From Chryseobacterium flavum (GTDB lineage: Bacteria; Bacteroidota; Bacteroidia; Flavobacteriales; Weeksellaceae), in assembly GCF_003385595.1 (NCBI RefSeq), contig NZ_QNUE01000010.1, positions 62,001-126,000 of the forward strand: 64,000 nt of DNA, given 5' to 3'. Shown here piece by piece: positions 17,709-25,753 of the stretch. The translations under genes were made by a program, and so were the position numbers. Below the pieces are notes generated by a model. That model saw only the letters and a list, made by a program, of their open reading frames with translations, was not told the origin of the DNA and did not search any database. Numbering within the stretch: the first letter of the stretch is position 1; every line of letters starts with the position of its first letter.

Positions 17709-18410
17709 ATGAAAATAGAAATCTGGTCGGACGTAATGTGTCCGTTTTGCTATATCGGGAAAAATAATTTTGAACAGGCTTTGAATAAGCTTCCTTTTAA
17801 AGATGAAGTAGAAGTGGAATGGAAGAGTTTTCAGCTGGATCCAACTTTAGATCCCAATAAAACTCAGGATACCATTCAATATTTCAGGGAGAAAAAAGGA
17901 GTTGCTGAAGCTCAGGCTGCTCAACTGCTGGGGCAGGTTACCCAAATGGGAAAAGGAGCCGGAATTGATTTCAATTTCGGTAAAGCTTTGATTACAAACA
18001 CTTTCAGCGCTCACAAATTGCTTCATTTAGCTAAGAAGCATAACAAATCCAATGAAATGGAAGAGGCATTATTTATCGCTCACTTTATTGACGGTAAAAA
18101 CGTAGGAGATACTGAAGTTTTAATTGCTCTTGCAGAAAGTCTTGGAATTGATAAAGATGAAGCCAGAGAAGCCGTTACAACAGATCAGCTCGCTTATGAA
18201 GTTAATCAGGATATTCAGGAAGCAAGAAACAATGGGATTTCCGGAGTTCCTTTCTTTGTTCTGAATGGTAAATATGCCGTTTCCGGAGCTCAGCCTGCAG
18301 AAGTATTTGAAAATGCACTTCAGCAGACCTATAAAGAAACAATGAGTCCGTTTAAGGATCTTTCCGGTGGCAGTGGAGCAGCATGTGATGCTGATGGATG
18401 CAGCATTTAA
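17709..18410 (+). CDS. DsbA-family (FrnE-like) thiol oxidoreductase
   Basis: The 233-residue thioredoxin-fold protein has the CPFC active site at residues 11-14 (SDVMCPFCYIGKNNFEQAL), the cis-Pro region SGVPFFVLNGKYAVSGAQP and no signal peptide, so it is cytoplasmic. This matches FrnE-type proteins related to polyketide biosynthesis oxidoreductases, which are involved in oxidative stress or disulfide exchange in other bacteria. The C terminus carries two extra cysteines (C-D-A-D-G-C). It is preceded by a consensus promoter and followed by a strong terminator, so it is monocistronic. Confidence 0.9.
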   Translation: MKIEIWSDVMCPFCYIGKNNFEQALNKLPFKDEVEVEWKSFQLDPTLDPNKTQDTIQYFREKKGVAEAQAAQLLGQVTQMGKGAGIDFNFGKALITNTFSAHKLLHLAKKHNKSNEMEEALFIAHFIDGKNVGDTEVLIALAESLGIDKDEAREAVTTDQLAYEVNQDIQEARNNGISGVPFFVLNGKYAVSGAQPAEVFENALQQTYKETMSPFKDLSGGSGAACDADGCSI

Positions 18411-18420
18411 GATATGAGAA

Positions 18421-18451
18421 CCCCAAAACAAATATTTGTTTTGGGGTTTTT
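18421..18451 (+). terminator. Rho-independent terminator of the DsbA-like gene
   Basis: A perfect 26-base palindrome (CCCCAAAACAAAT at 18421-18433 with its complement at 18434-18446) is followed by five T residues. The GC-rich base of the stem and T run are typical. Confidence 0.9.
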
Positions 18452-18519
18452 AATAGAGTATATAATAGAGTATTTATATATTTGAAAAACTTCAATAAAA
18501 TCCTTTAAGATTTAAGAAA

Positions 18520-18897
18520 ATGAACATTAACATTTTTAGATATACTTCAATTATTTTTTACATGTTCATTATTTTAATGGGACAAATGATAGGATTACCA
18601 TTTATTTTCTGGCTTCTATTTACTGCTTTTGATTTCTGGAATATAGAGCAGATTTTTGCTGTATTAGGACTTTTGGGTATTATACTTAATGTTACACGAT
18701 GGAAAAATAAAGTATCAATAACTATATTAAGTTTTATGTTGATGCTTTCACCTATTATAAGCAGGATCATACAGATTTCTACAGAAAAGTTTAATTATCT
18801 TGCATTCAAAATTCCATTGTTTTTATTTATTGCATGTTATTTAATATTCATCATTCTTAATGCTGTAAAAAGAGAAAAACCTGATGTATCTTTGTAA
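18520..18897 (+). CDS. Small hydrophobic membrane protein, unknown
   Basis: The 125-residue protein contains four hydrophobic segments (about residues 8-33, 38-55, 64-82 and 94-115) with very little polar sequence. No family was recognised and there are no conserved-looking motifs. It follows a terminator and ends 36 bases before the nucleosidase ATG, so the two may be co-transcribed. It is AT-rich compared with its neighbours, which may simply reflect its hydrophobic composition. Confidence 0.6.
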   Translation: MNINIFRYTSIIFYMFIILMGQMIGLPFIFWLLFTAFDFWNIEQIFAVLGLLGIILNVTRWKNKVSITILSFMLMLSPIISRIIQISTEKFNYLAFKIPLFLFIACYLIFIILNAVKREKPDVSL

Positions 18898-18933
18898 CAG
18901 TACTTACAGCAATTGTATAAACCTAATTTTTCA

Positions 18934-19515
18934 ATGATAAAAATTAACAACAACACCCATTACTCAATTGATGATACTCTTTTTGTTTTCGCATTAGATT
19001 CCGAAGCAGGAACTGTATTTGATGATAAAAACAAATTAATTACAGGCATCGGAAAAGTGAATGCTGCTATAGAACTAACCAAAGAAATTCATGCCAGAAA
19101 ACCTAAACTGATTGTCAACTTAGGCTCTGCAGGAAGCAAAGGTTTTCAGAAAGGGGAAGTAGTGTGCTGTACAAAGTTCATCCAGAGAGATATGGATGTA
19201 AGAGGGCTTGGATTTAAACTGTATGAAACTCCGTTATCCGGAGTGCCACCTGTACTGGAATACGGTCTTAAAATGGATACCCTAAAAGAAGGAATCTGCG
19301 GTAGCGGCGACAGTTTTGAAATGAACCATTCCGAAACAGATTATAATATTGTAGACATGGAAGCCTATCCACTGGCATTGATTGCCCAAAAGGAAAATAT
19401 TCCGTTTTTATGCCTGAAATACATTTCTGACGATGCAGGAAGCGATGCCGCAGACGACTGGAGCGTACAGGTACATCTGGCTTCTGAAGCATTTAAGAAA
19501 ATTCTTTTTTCATAA
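18934..19515 (+). CDS. Nucleosidase of the MTA/SAH nucleosidase-purine phosphorylase fold
   Basis: The 193-residue protein shows the fold's hallmarks: ITGIGKVNAAIELTKEI, IVNLGSAGSKG, and VDMEAYPLALIAQKENIPF, with the substrate ribose-binding M-E pair and the catalytic Asp in KYISDDAGSDA. It is shorter than the usual MTA/SAH nucleosidase (about 230) and belongs to a compact nucleosidase group whose exact substrate is unclear. The ATG at 18934 is preferred to a TTG at 18913. The downstream GNAT gene starts 17 bases later, suggesting co-transcription. Confidence 0.82.
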   Translation: MIKINNNTHYSIDDTLFVFALDSEAGTVFDDKNKLITGIGKVNAAIELTKEIHARKPKLIVNLGSAGSKGFQKGEVVCCTKFIQRDMDVRGLGFKLYETPLSGVPPVLEYGLKMDTLKEGICGSGDSFEMNHSETDYNIVDMEAYPLALIAQKENIPFLCLKYISDDAGSDAADDWSVQVHLASEAFKKILFS

Positions 19516-19532
19516 CATTTATTCTTATCACC

Positions 19533-20063
19533 ATGAGTTCAATTATCATTAATAAAGTCTCCACAGAAGACGTAGAAATTATACAGAATTTAGGAATACA
19601 GACTTTCTCTGAAACGTTTGCAGAAGATAATACTGAAGAAGCTATGAAAAAGTATCTGGAAGAAAGCTTTAATACGGAGAAGATAAAATCGGAACTTAGT
19701 AATCCTGATTCTCTTTTCTATATTGCCTGGGAGGAAGACAATCCGGTAGGCTATCTGAAGGTAAATACAGGTAATGCACAGACAGAGCTTCAGGACGAGA
19801 CCAGCCTGGAAATTGAAAGGATCTACGTAAAGAAAAGTCATCATGGGAAAAAAGTGGGGCAGCTTCTTTATAACAAGGCTTTAGAAACGGCTCAGCAGCT
19901 TGGTAAATCATACCTTTGGCTTGGAGTGTGGGAAAAAAACCTTCGGGCTATCAATTTCTACAGTAAAAACGGATTTGTTGAATTTAACAAGCATATTTTC
20001 AGGTTGGGGGAAGAAGAGCAGACTGATCTTATGATGAAAAAAAATACTGGACTAGACAGATGA
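19533..20063 (+). CDS. GNAT acetyltransferase, PaiA-like
   Basis: The 176-residue protein is a GNAT acetyltransferase with the acetyl-CoA loop KKSHHGKKVGQLLYNKAL and the motif LWLGVWEKNLRAINFYSKNGF. The pattern QTFSETFAEDN, VGYLKVNTGNAQTE and LEIERIYV closely follows the PaiA polyamine acetyltransferase family of Bacillus, so spermidine or another amine may be the acceptor. It follows the nucleosidase gene by 17 bases. MTA nucleosidase activity is linked to polyamine metabolism, which makes the pairing sensible but not proven. Confidence 0.85.
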   Translation: MSSIIINKVSTEDVEIIQNLGIQTFSETFAEDNTEEAMKKYLEESFNTEKIKSELSNPDSLFYIAWEEDNPVGYLKVNTGNAQTELQDETSLEIERIYVKKSHHGKKVGQLLYNKALETAQQLGKSYLWLGVWEKNLRAINFYSKNGFVEFNKHIFRLGEEEQTDLMMKKNTGLDR

Positions 20064-20161
20064 ACAGGGAAATAACATTTACAAAATCTTCTTTGAAGAA
20101 AACAGCTTTGTTGCTTCTACAGCTGCCATCATAAAAAATGAACCCAGTGACATTTTTCAGC

Positions 20162-20221
20162 ATGAAAAAGCTTATTAACATTGTATGTGTTCTTACTGTA
20201 TTTATTCAGCTATCAGCATAA
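20162..20221 (+). pseudogene. Orphan signal-peptide-like mini frame
   Basis: An ATG opens a 19-codon frame, MKKLINIVCVLTVFIQLSA, ending at TAA. It has the charged start, hydrophobic core and small-residue end of a Sec signal peptide, but nothing after it. It may be the remnant of a lost secreted-protein gene or a chance frame. Confidence 0.25.
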
Positions 20222-20283
20222 AAATTTATTCATCAGGAAATTTTCACGAAAAATAAATAAAGAGATCAAAACAGTGATCATCA

Positions 20284-20353
20284 CCCGGGTTAAAGTCCGT
20301 TCCTATTAATATTGATTAGTTTTATATCGATAGAAGCGGGCTAAAGCCCGCTT
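20284..20353. repeat. REP-like palindromic element
   Basis: A degenerate arm (CGGGTTAAAGTCCG near 20286) is followed by a perfect palindrome AAGCGGGCT-AA-AGCCCGCTT at 20334-20353. The pair of 'gggctaaagccc'-type words spaced by about 45 AT-rich bases resembles dispersed intergenic repeats I recall from Chryseobacterium genomes. No transposase gene is near. Confidence 0.6.
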
Positions 20354-20400
20354 ACTTTTATTGTTTATGTAATACTGGTTTTAGCCAGAACTTACCACCT

Positions 20401-20439
20401 TTGATCCTTATCAAGGTTTAAAACCTTGACAAGGATCAA
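20401..20439. repeat. 39-base imperfect palindrome
   Basis: TTGATCCTT (20401-20409) pairs with AAGGATCAA (20431-20439), and TCAAGGTTT (20411-20419) pairs with AAACCTTGA (20421-20429), with one mismatch at 20410/20430. Its core is shared with the hairpin at 3312-3335, showing that it is a dispersed element in this genome. Confidence 0.7.
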
Positions 20440-20457
20440 TCAAGTGAAAATTAAACA

Positions 20458-20492
20458 AAAATCCTTTTTGAGCGATGCCCAAAAAGGATTTT
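20458..20492. terminator. Strong bidirectional terminator
   Basis: AAAATCCTTTTTG (20458-20470) and CAAAAAGGATTTT (20480-20492) form a perfect 13-bp stem with a 9-nt loop and T runs on both strands. It probably ends the minus-strand oxygenase transcript, whose stop is 41 bases to the right. Confidence 0.85.
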
Positions 20493-20532
20493 GATTGATT
20501 GAATGTTCAAAAAATGCTAACTAATCAGCATC

Positions 20533-21630
20533 CTAAAAGTGTTGAAAGTTTTTACCCAGATGTTCCTCTATGACAAAAAACGGATCTTCCGTAAGGGTAT
20601 GTGCTCTCATATCAATAAGGCTCACTTTACTCATCATCCGGAGCATGATTCTTCGTTCACACGACTGTTCTACACCGTCAATATTTCTTACTCCCGCACG
20701 GAAAGCCGATCTTCCGTGAGCACATAAATGATTATTAACCAGAATAACATCTCCAGCCTGAGGCGTAAATCCTGAATAAATCAAATGTCTGGCTTCTTCC
20801 CAGAACTCATGCAGGGTATGCTGCGCTTCTTCTGACTGTCTGATACTGGAATTGAAAAGCTGTTCCGCCGCATCAAATCGCATAAAAGGAAGATTGGTAT
20901 TGCCATACAATACAGAATCCAGGGTTTCTTCTTCATTTTCTCCCGTTTCAAGATTGGCGTCCTTCGGGATTTTATAAATAGGCTCAAAAAGAGGTTTATA
21001 ATTTTCACCAATCGATTCGTGAGAACGGATAGAATAAAGAGTTGAAGGTACCTGCTCTTCATTTCGAACATACATAAAGCTTAAAAAGTCAGCCTGATGT
21101 TTCAGAAAAGCATCTTCGGTATGTACATACAAATCTGTTGAAGATCCTGATCCGGTCTGTGTTTCCTTCATTTTTTCATCAGGGATAATAGCGTGGATCA
21201 ATCCTCCGCCTTTACGCTGTGAATAATATTGTACAGGCTTTGAGGGAAGTGCTCCATGAATAAGCGCGCACGCAAAACCATATAAATTAAACTTTGAATA
21301 ATCTGCCGATTGCCAGTTCGGTGGGGTAGAACCTATTTCCTCCTGGTCTATATCCATCAATCCTGTAAAAATCAGCGCTCCATACTGATTTTCAGAAAAA
21401 TCACTGGCAAAATCAGCTGCTATATTTAAAATCCTTTCTGGCAAAAAGTAGGATGCCAGTTGGTGAACATGTTTTATAAAATCCCGGTTTTCATAAGTGT
21501 CATACTTTTTCTGAAGATGCAGAGCCGCATCTTTTATCATTCTTCTTTCCTGCGGGGTGACTTCTATAACTGTAGGAAGCAGTTTTACTGCTGTTAAACA
21601 GTCTTTATCTAAAATTTCTGTAGAATTCAT
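20533..21630 (-). CDS. Fe(II)/2-oxoglutarate amino-acid hydroxylase (clavaminate synthase-like; probable L-lysine 4-hydroxylase)
   Basis: The 365-residue protein belongs to the clavaminate-synthase-like/TauD dioxygenases that hydroxylate free amino acids (VioC, AsnO, lysine hydroxylases KDO). Iron ligands are H170 and E172 (YVHTED) and the distal His in LCAHGRSAFRAG (H305), with R311 placed to bind 2-oxoglutarate. It is divergent from a nine-gene siderophore operon that starts with a PLP decarboxylase, and the two promoters share a 216-bp region. Lysine 4-hydroxylases of this family are known from related Bacteroidetes such as Flavobacterium johnsoniae. Hydroxylation at C4 followed by decarboxylation would give 3-hydroxycadaverine. 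The family is clear; lysine as substrate is inferred from context. Confidence 0.85.
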   Translation of the reverse strand: MNSTEILDKDCLTAVKLLPTVIEVTPQERRMIKDAALHLQKKYDTYENRDFIKHVHQLASYFLPERILNIAADFASDFSENQYGALIFTGLMDIDQEEIGSTPPNWQSADYSKFNLYGFACALIHGALPSKPVQYYSQRKGGGLIHAIIPDEKMKETQTGSGSSTDLYVHTEDAFLKHQADFLSFMYVRNEEQVPSTLYSIRSHESIGENYKPLFEPIYKIPKDANLETGENEEETLDSVLYGNTNLPFMRFDAAEQLFNSSIRQSEEAQHTLHEFWEEARHLIYSGFTPQAGDVILVNNHLCAHGRSAFRAGVRNIDGVEQSCERRIMLRMMSKVSLIDMRAHTLTEDPFFVIEEHLGKNFQHF

Positions 21631-21640
21631 TAAAAAAAAT

Positions 21641-21669
21641 TTGATGTTAAATAATAATTTTTATCTTTG
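21641..21669 (+). promoter_or_regulatory. Promoter of the siderophore operon
   Basis: TTG (21641-21643), an 18-base spacer and TATCTTTG (21662-21669) fit the Bacteroidetes -33/-7 pattern on the plus strand. Transcription would start near 21676, leaving a leader of about 170 bases before the decarboxylase ATG. Confidence 0.55.
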
Positions 21670-21674
21670 TTTTT

Positions 21675-21689
21675 AATTATTCTAAATAA
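21675..21689. promoter_or_regulatory. Candidate iron-responsive (Fur-like) operator
   Basis: AATTATTCTAAATAA has symmetric arms TTATT and AATAA. It resembles the AT-rich TTTAGAAT-type words often seen before iron genes in this phylum. It lies exactly between the predicted transcription starts of the divergent oxygenase and siderophore operons, where one bound repressor could silence both. The match is weak in itself; position is the main argument. Confidence 0.35.
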
Positions 21690-21701
21690 CAATAGTCGAG
21701 T

Positions 21702-21730
21702 CAAATTTAGTAATAATTTCGCAATCACAA
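21702..21730 (-). promoter_or_regulatory. Promoter of the oxygenase gene
   Basis: On the minus strand TAAATTTG (21702-21709) is preceded, after an 18-base spacer, by TTG (21728-21730). The start of transcription would be near 21695, about 65 bases before the ATG at 21630. Confidence 0.5.
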
Positions 21731-21846
21731 AATTAAATATAATAAAAAATGTAAAAATTAAAAACTTGATTACCAGATATATACAATAGTGTATCTAAAA
21801 AACCACAACAATTCAAAGATTTAAAAAATCACATTACAAAACATTT

Positions 21847-23373
21847 ATGAACAACAATTTAATATCCCTGGAAGCGCTCACAAGCACAACTTCACACCAC
21901 ATTTCAGGGAATTTTGGAAATATTTTCCATCCTGACAATTATGATCATTATCGTAATGCTGTCAACAGTACTTTAGACCTTGTCCGGGAATTTCTTTACA
22001 GGAATAATAAACCCTTCAGCGGCATAGAAGCCCAAACAATGAAGGGAATGGTACAACAGATTGATCTTAACCAAAAACTTTCCAATTATAATGAGCTTCT
22101 GGCAGAAGTAGATAACATCTATGTAAAACACGCCACAGCTTTTCATCTTCCACAATATGCAGCTCACCTTAACTGCCCTGTAGTAATTCCGGCACTGGCT
22201 GCAGAAATTCTTGTAAGTGCCATCAATTCTTCTCAGGATACTTATGATCAGAGCGCAGGAGGGACTTTCATGGAAAGAAAACTGATCGACTGGACCGCTG
22301 GCCAGATCGGATATAACACGAATGAAAGCGATGGTGTTTTTACAGCAGGAGGATCACAGAGTAACTTAATGGGGCTGGTCATGATGCGCGACTGTTTTTC
22401 TCAAAAAAGATATAATCACAATATTAAAATGGACGGTCTGCCGGCAGAGGCCAGCCGTTTCAGAATATTTGTTTCGGAGAAATCCCACTTCAGCAATCTG
22501 AAAAATGCTTCCATAATGGGACTCGGAGAAAAAAGTATCGTTAAAGTTCCGGCCGATGAAAGATTCCGTATGGATATTTCTCTTTTGAAAAAGTATATCA
22601 AGCGGGAAGAACAATTGGGAAATATTCCTATCGGAATCGTAGCGACGGCCGGAACTACAGACTTTGGAAATATTGATCCACTGGACGATATCGCGAATAT
22701 TGCAGAGCATTATAACATCTGGATGCACGTAGATGCAGCTTACGGTTGTGCTTTATTATTAAGTGAAAAATACCGTGATCTGATTAATGGGATTGAAAGA
22801 GCAGACTCCGTAACGATAGATTACCACAAATCATTCTTCCAGCCTATCAGCAGCAGTGCTTTTATTGTTAAAAACAAGAAAGAACTGTTGATTCTGAAAC
22901 ATCACGCCGATTATCTGAATCCGAAAGAAATGGATGAAGAGGAAATTCCGGCACAGATTAATAAATCCATTACGCAAAGTACCCGGAGATTTGATGCTTT
23001 AAAACTTTGGTTTACCCTGAGAATGATGGGTAAAGAACAGCTGGCAGAATATACAGACACTGTGATTGATCTTACCAAAGATGCAGCAGCCATGATTACG
23101 GAAGATGCAGATTTTGAACTTCTTTCAGATTCCGACTTAAGTGTTCTTGTTTTCAGGTATGTAAGACCGGAAATCAGTGATCTGAATGCCCTGAATCAGT
23201 ACATCAAGATGAAATTGTTCTACAGCGGAGAAATCCTTGTAGCCAGTACAAAGGTAGACGGAAACTTCTATCTGAAATTCACCTTCCTGAACCCGATTAC
23301 GACTACAGAAGACATTCATCAGATTCTCACCACAATCAAAAATCATGGAAAAGACTTTAATTCAGAAAAATAA
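21847..23373 (+). CDS. PLP-dependent amino-acid decarboxylase of the siderophore pathway (DesA/RhbB-like)
   Basis: The 508-residue group II PLP decarboxylase has the cofactor Asp in WMHVDAAYGCA and the Schiff-base lysine K328 in DYHKSFFQPISSSAF. The H-K-x-F-F-Q-P form is shared by the siderophore decarboxylases DesA (lysine) and RhbB (diaminobutyrate). It makes the diamine that is later N-hydroxylated. No diaminobutyrate aminotransferase (RhbA) is present, so lysine or 4-hydroxylysine from the divergent oxygenase is the likelier substrate, giving cadaverine or 3-hydroxycadaverine. It is the first gene of a nine-gene operon and overlaps the next gene by 29 bases. Confidence 0.9.
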   Translation: MNNNLISLEALTSTTSHHISGNFGNIFHPDNYDHYRNAVNSTLDLVREFLYRNNKPFSGIEAQTMKGMVQQIDLNQKLSNYNELLAEVDNIYVKHATAFHLPQYAAHLNCPVVIPALAAEILVSAINSSQDTYDQSAGGTFMERKLIDWTAGQIGYNTNESDGVFTAGGSQSNLMGLVMMRDCFSQKRYNHNIKMDGLPAEASRFRIFVSEKSHFSNLKNASIMGLGEKSIVKVPADERFRMDISLLKKYIKREEQLGNIPIGIVATAGTTDFGNIDPLDDIANIAEHYNIWMHVDAAYGCALLLSEKYRDLINGIERADSVTIDYHKSFFQPISSSAFIVKNKKELLILKHHADYLNPKEMDEEEIPAQINKSITQSTRRFDALKLWFTLRMMGKEQLAEYTDTVIDLTKDAAAMITEDADFELLSDSDLSVLVFRYVRPEISDLNALNQYIKMKLFYSGEILVASTKVDGNFYLKFTFLNPITTTEDIHQILTTIKNHGKDFNSEK

Positions 23374-25753
23374 AACAGGAGAAAAAGCCAGGGAAATTAC
23401 TTTCAGGATTTTATTAAACGGAATGCTGAGAGAACTGGGAAACGGGAAATTCTATCAGGGCGTTCCGAAATATGATCTTCTCACGGCAAAAGCGCTTCAA
23501 AACAGCGATTATTCATTGTTTATGAGATTTGAAATGAAGAAAAGCGGACTGTTTTTATTTGCTCCGGTTTCGTATCGTTCCGAGACTCTTTTTCATGAAT
23601 ACGGACCTGTTTTATGGGCGGTAAATCATCAAAATCAGGAGGTTTTTGAAGTGAATGACCAAAAACTGATCGAATTGGTTTACAAAGAATTTTCGGAGAC
23701 AACCGACGAAAGCGGATTCAAACAATTTGTGGAAAGGATTCAGAGTAGTAAAAGAAATCTGGAACTGACAACAAAAGCCTGTCTTCAGGATGATCAGCTT
23801 TTAACGTATTCTTTCCTTGAATCTGAGCAAATGCTTCCTGCAGGCCACAATCTGCATCCTTTCACCAAATCAAGAATGGGATTCTCTGAGGAAGAACAGC
23901 TTTTATACGGCCCCGAATTCGGAAAAGGATTTCAGCTGGATTATTTCCTGATCCATAAAGACTGCATCACAGAAAAATCTCTTCCGGGAATCTCGGCCAA
24001 AGAAATCTTTGAAAAATGGACTTCGTTACCAGAAAGCTACGATTTTGAAAACATCAATGATTTTTACATCGTTCCATGTCATCCATGGGAAGCGCAATAT
24101 CTTCTGTCTACAGAAGAATATCCTGAAATGCTCGGTTCCGGGAAAATCATTCATATAGGACCATTGGGAGAAGATTTTTATGCAACATCTTCCATAAGAA
24201 CGGTGTATAATCCTGATTTCAGCTGGATGCTGAAATTTTCTCTGCATGTTTTAATGACAGGTTCTGTAAGGACAAACAGTTTAAAAGATCTCAACAGAGG
24301 ATATGCTTCCGCTATCTGGTGGCAGCAGGAAAAAACCTCATTTGAAAATGACTTTCCGAATTTTAAATTATTGCTGGAGCCTTCCACATTAAGCGTTCAT
24401 TATGAAGGGAAGAATATGGACAGTCTGAATATACTGCTCCGTGAAAACCCCTTCTCAGCTGAAGATAAAGTTATTTTATTAGCAAGACTTTGTCAGGATG
24501 AATCTACAGACGGATTCAATTTTACGGCACATTTCTTTAAAAATGTTGCGAATCAACTGGGACTTGATGCAGAAAAAGCAGCTATTATCTGGTTTGAAAA
24601 ATATATAAATCTCCTGCTTTCGCCTATAAACAGATTGTATAATCAATTGGGAATGGCTCCGGAAGCTCATCAGCAGAATCTGCTTGTACAATTGGATAAT
24701 CAATTGCTTCCTCAATCTATTTATGTGAGAGACGGACAAGGCTATTTAATCAAAGAAAGCTTCAAAGGACAATATGAATCTCTGATCAAAGATTATCCTG
24801 AAGTGGAAGATCTTTTTATCAGAGATGAACGTCTTCTGGATATTGTTTCTCACCATCTTTTGGTAAGCAATCTAAGTGCCCTGATCGCTTCTATTGGTAA
24901 AACAGGATTGGTTAAAGAACGAAAACTGATTCATATTCTGTACAGAGAATTTGAAAACCTTCATAAATCTGAACCATCATTTTTAACAGATTATGCGTTG
25001 AATCGAAGATATTGGGCAGTAAAATCAAATCTTCAGTCAGCGGTTTCAGATGTGGACGGAGGAGTGAATGCTTCAGCTGTTTCTTATGCTAAAGTTCCGA
25101 ACCTTCTTCACAAACATTTCTTCTCAGATCAGCTGATCCATCCTCAAGGGAAAGAAGTTTTCTTTAAACGGTATTTCCAGAAAGAGGATGTAACCATGAG
25201 TATGCGTCCTATTGATCTTGAAAATGACCTTGAAATGCTTCATGAATGGTTCAACCGTGAACATGCCGTGAAAATCTGGCAGATGAACTGGCCTATTGAT
25301 GAACTGGAAACGTACTACAGACTGATGCTTCCAGGCGATGAAGCGCACAGCTACATTATCGCAGGGAATAACGAACCTTCATGCAATATCGAAGTGTATT
25401 GGGCCTGCAGAGATATTGTAGGCGATTATTATGAAGTATTGCCGACAGATTATGGAACGCATCAGTTTATTGCACCTACCGATCCAAAGAAAAAATTCGT
25501 TTCTCCATCCACACAGTCTATGGTTGATTATGTTTTTGCGCAGCCACAGGTAGGAAAAATGGTAGGAGAAGGATCTGTAGACTCGCTTGCTTCTATGATG
25601 AACAAAGCCCATGTAGGCTTCAAAGTAGAAAAAGTAATTGAAATGCCTCATAAAAAAGCCAACCTGAACTTCTGTTACAGAGAATGGTACTGGGAAAAAT
25701 TCCCACAGAATAAAGAGGTACAAATCACCACAAACATCACAAAAAATGACTAA
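23345..25753 (+). CDS. Fused NIS siderophore synthetase and GNAT N-acyltransferase
   Basis: The 802-residue protein has an N-terminal IucA/IucC-family synthetase (about residues 1-600) with the NIS motifs LHPFTKSRMGF, VPCHPWEAQYL and SSIRTVYNPD, and a C-terminal AlcB/IucB/RhbD-type acyltransferase (about 618-790; MSMRPIDLENDLEMLHEWF, WPIDELETYYRLM). In the rhizobactin system these are two adjacent genes, rhbC and rhbD, in the same order between decarboxylase and hydroxylase. Here they are one chain with no stop. The synthetase joins a carboxylate such as citrate to an amine; the GNAT domain acylates the hydroxylamine to form the hydroxamate. It overlaps the decarboxylase by 29 bases and the next gene by 8. 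Confidence 0.92.
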   Translation: MEKTLIQKNKTGEKAREITFRILLNGMLRELGNGKFYQGVPKYDLLTAKALQNSDYSLFMRFEMKKSGLFLFAPVSYRSETLFHEYGPVLWAVNHQNQEVFEVNDQKLIELVYKEFSETTDESGFKQFVERIQSSKRNLELTTKACLQDDQLLTYSFLESEQMLPAGHNLHPFTKSRMGFSEEEQLLYGPEFGKGFQLDYFLIHKDCITEKSLPGISAKEIFEKWTSLPESYDFENINDFYIVPCHPWEAQYLLSTEEYPEMLGSGKIIHIGPLGEDFYATSSIRTVYNPDFSWMLKFSLHVLMTGSVRTNSLKDLNRGYASAIWWQQEKTSFENDFPNFKLLLEPSTLSVHYEGKNMDSLNILLRENPFSAEDKVILLARLCQDESTDGFNFTAHFFKNVANQLGLDAEKAAIIWFEKYINLLLSPINRLYNQLGMAPEAHQQNLLVQLDNQLLPQSIYVRDGQGYLIKESFKGQYESLIKDYPEVEDLFIRDERLLDIVSHHLLVSNLSALIASIGKTGLVKERKLIHILYREFENLHKSEPSFLTDYALNRRYWAVKSNLQSAVSDVDGGVNASAVSYAKVPNLLHKHFFSDQLIHPQGKEVFFKRYFQKEDVTMSMRPIDLENDLEMLHEWFNREHAVKIWQMNWPIDELETYYRLMLPGDEAHSYIIAGNNEPSCNIEVYWACRDIVGDYYEVLPTDYGTHQFIAPTDPKKKFVSPSTQSMVDYVFAQPQVGKMVGEGSVDSLASMMNKAHVGFKVEKVIEMPHKKANLNFCYREWYWEKFPQNKEVQITTNITKND

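Larger units (their letters stand above)
20064..20532. other. Repeat-rich intergenic region
   Basis: This 469-base gap contains, in order, a 19-codon frame encoding a bare signal-peptide-like sequence (20162-20221), a REP-like palindromic element (20284-20353), a 39-base imperfect palindrome (20401-20439) and a strong terminator (20458-20492). No complete gene is supported. The density of palindromes marks it as the boundary between the metabolic genes and the siderophore locus. Confidence 0.7.

Noticed and set aside
22366..22728. Open frames on the strand opposite the decarboxylase
   Set aside because: They lie wholly inside a well-identified gene, lack promoters and encode unlikely compositions. 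The same applies to many other antisense frames in the window.
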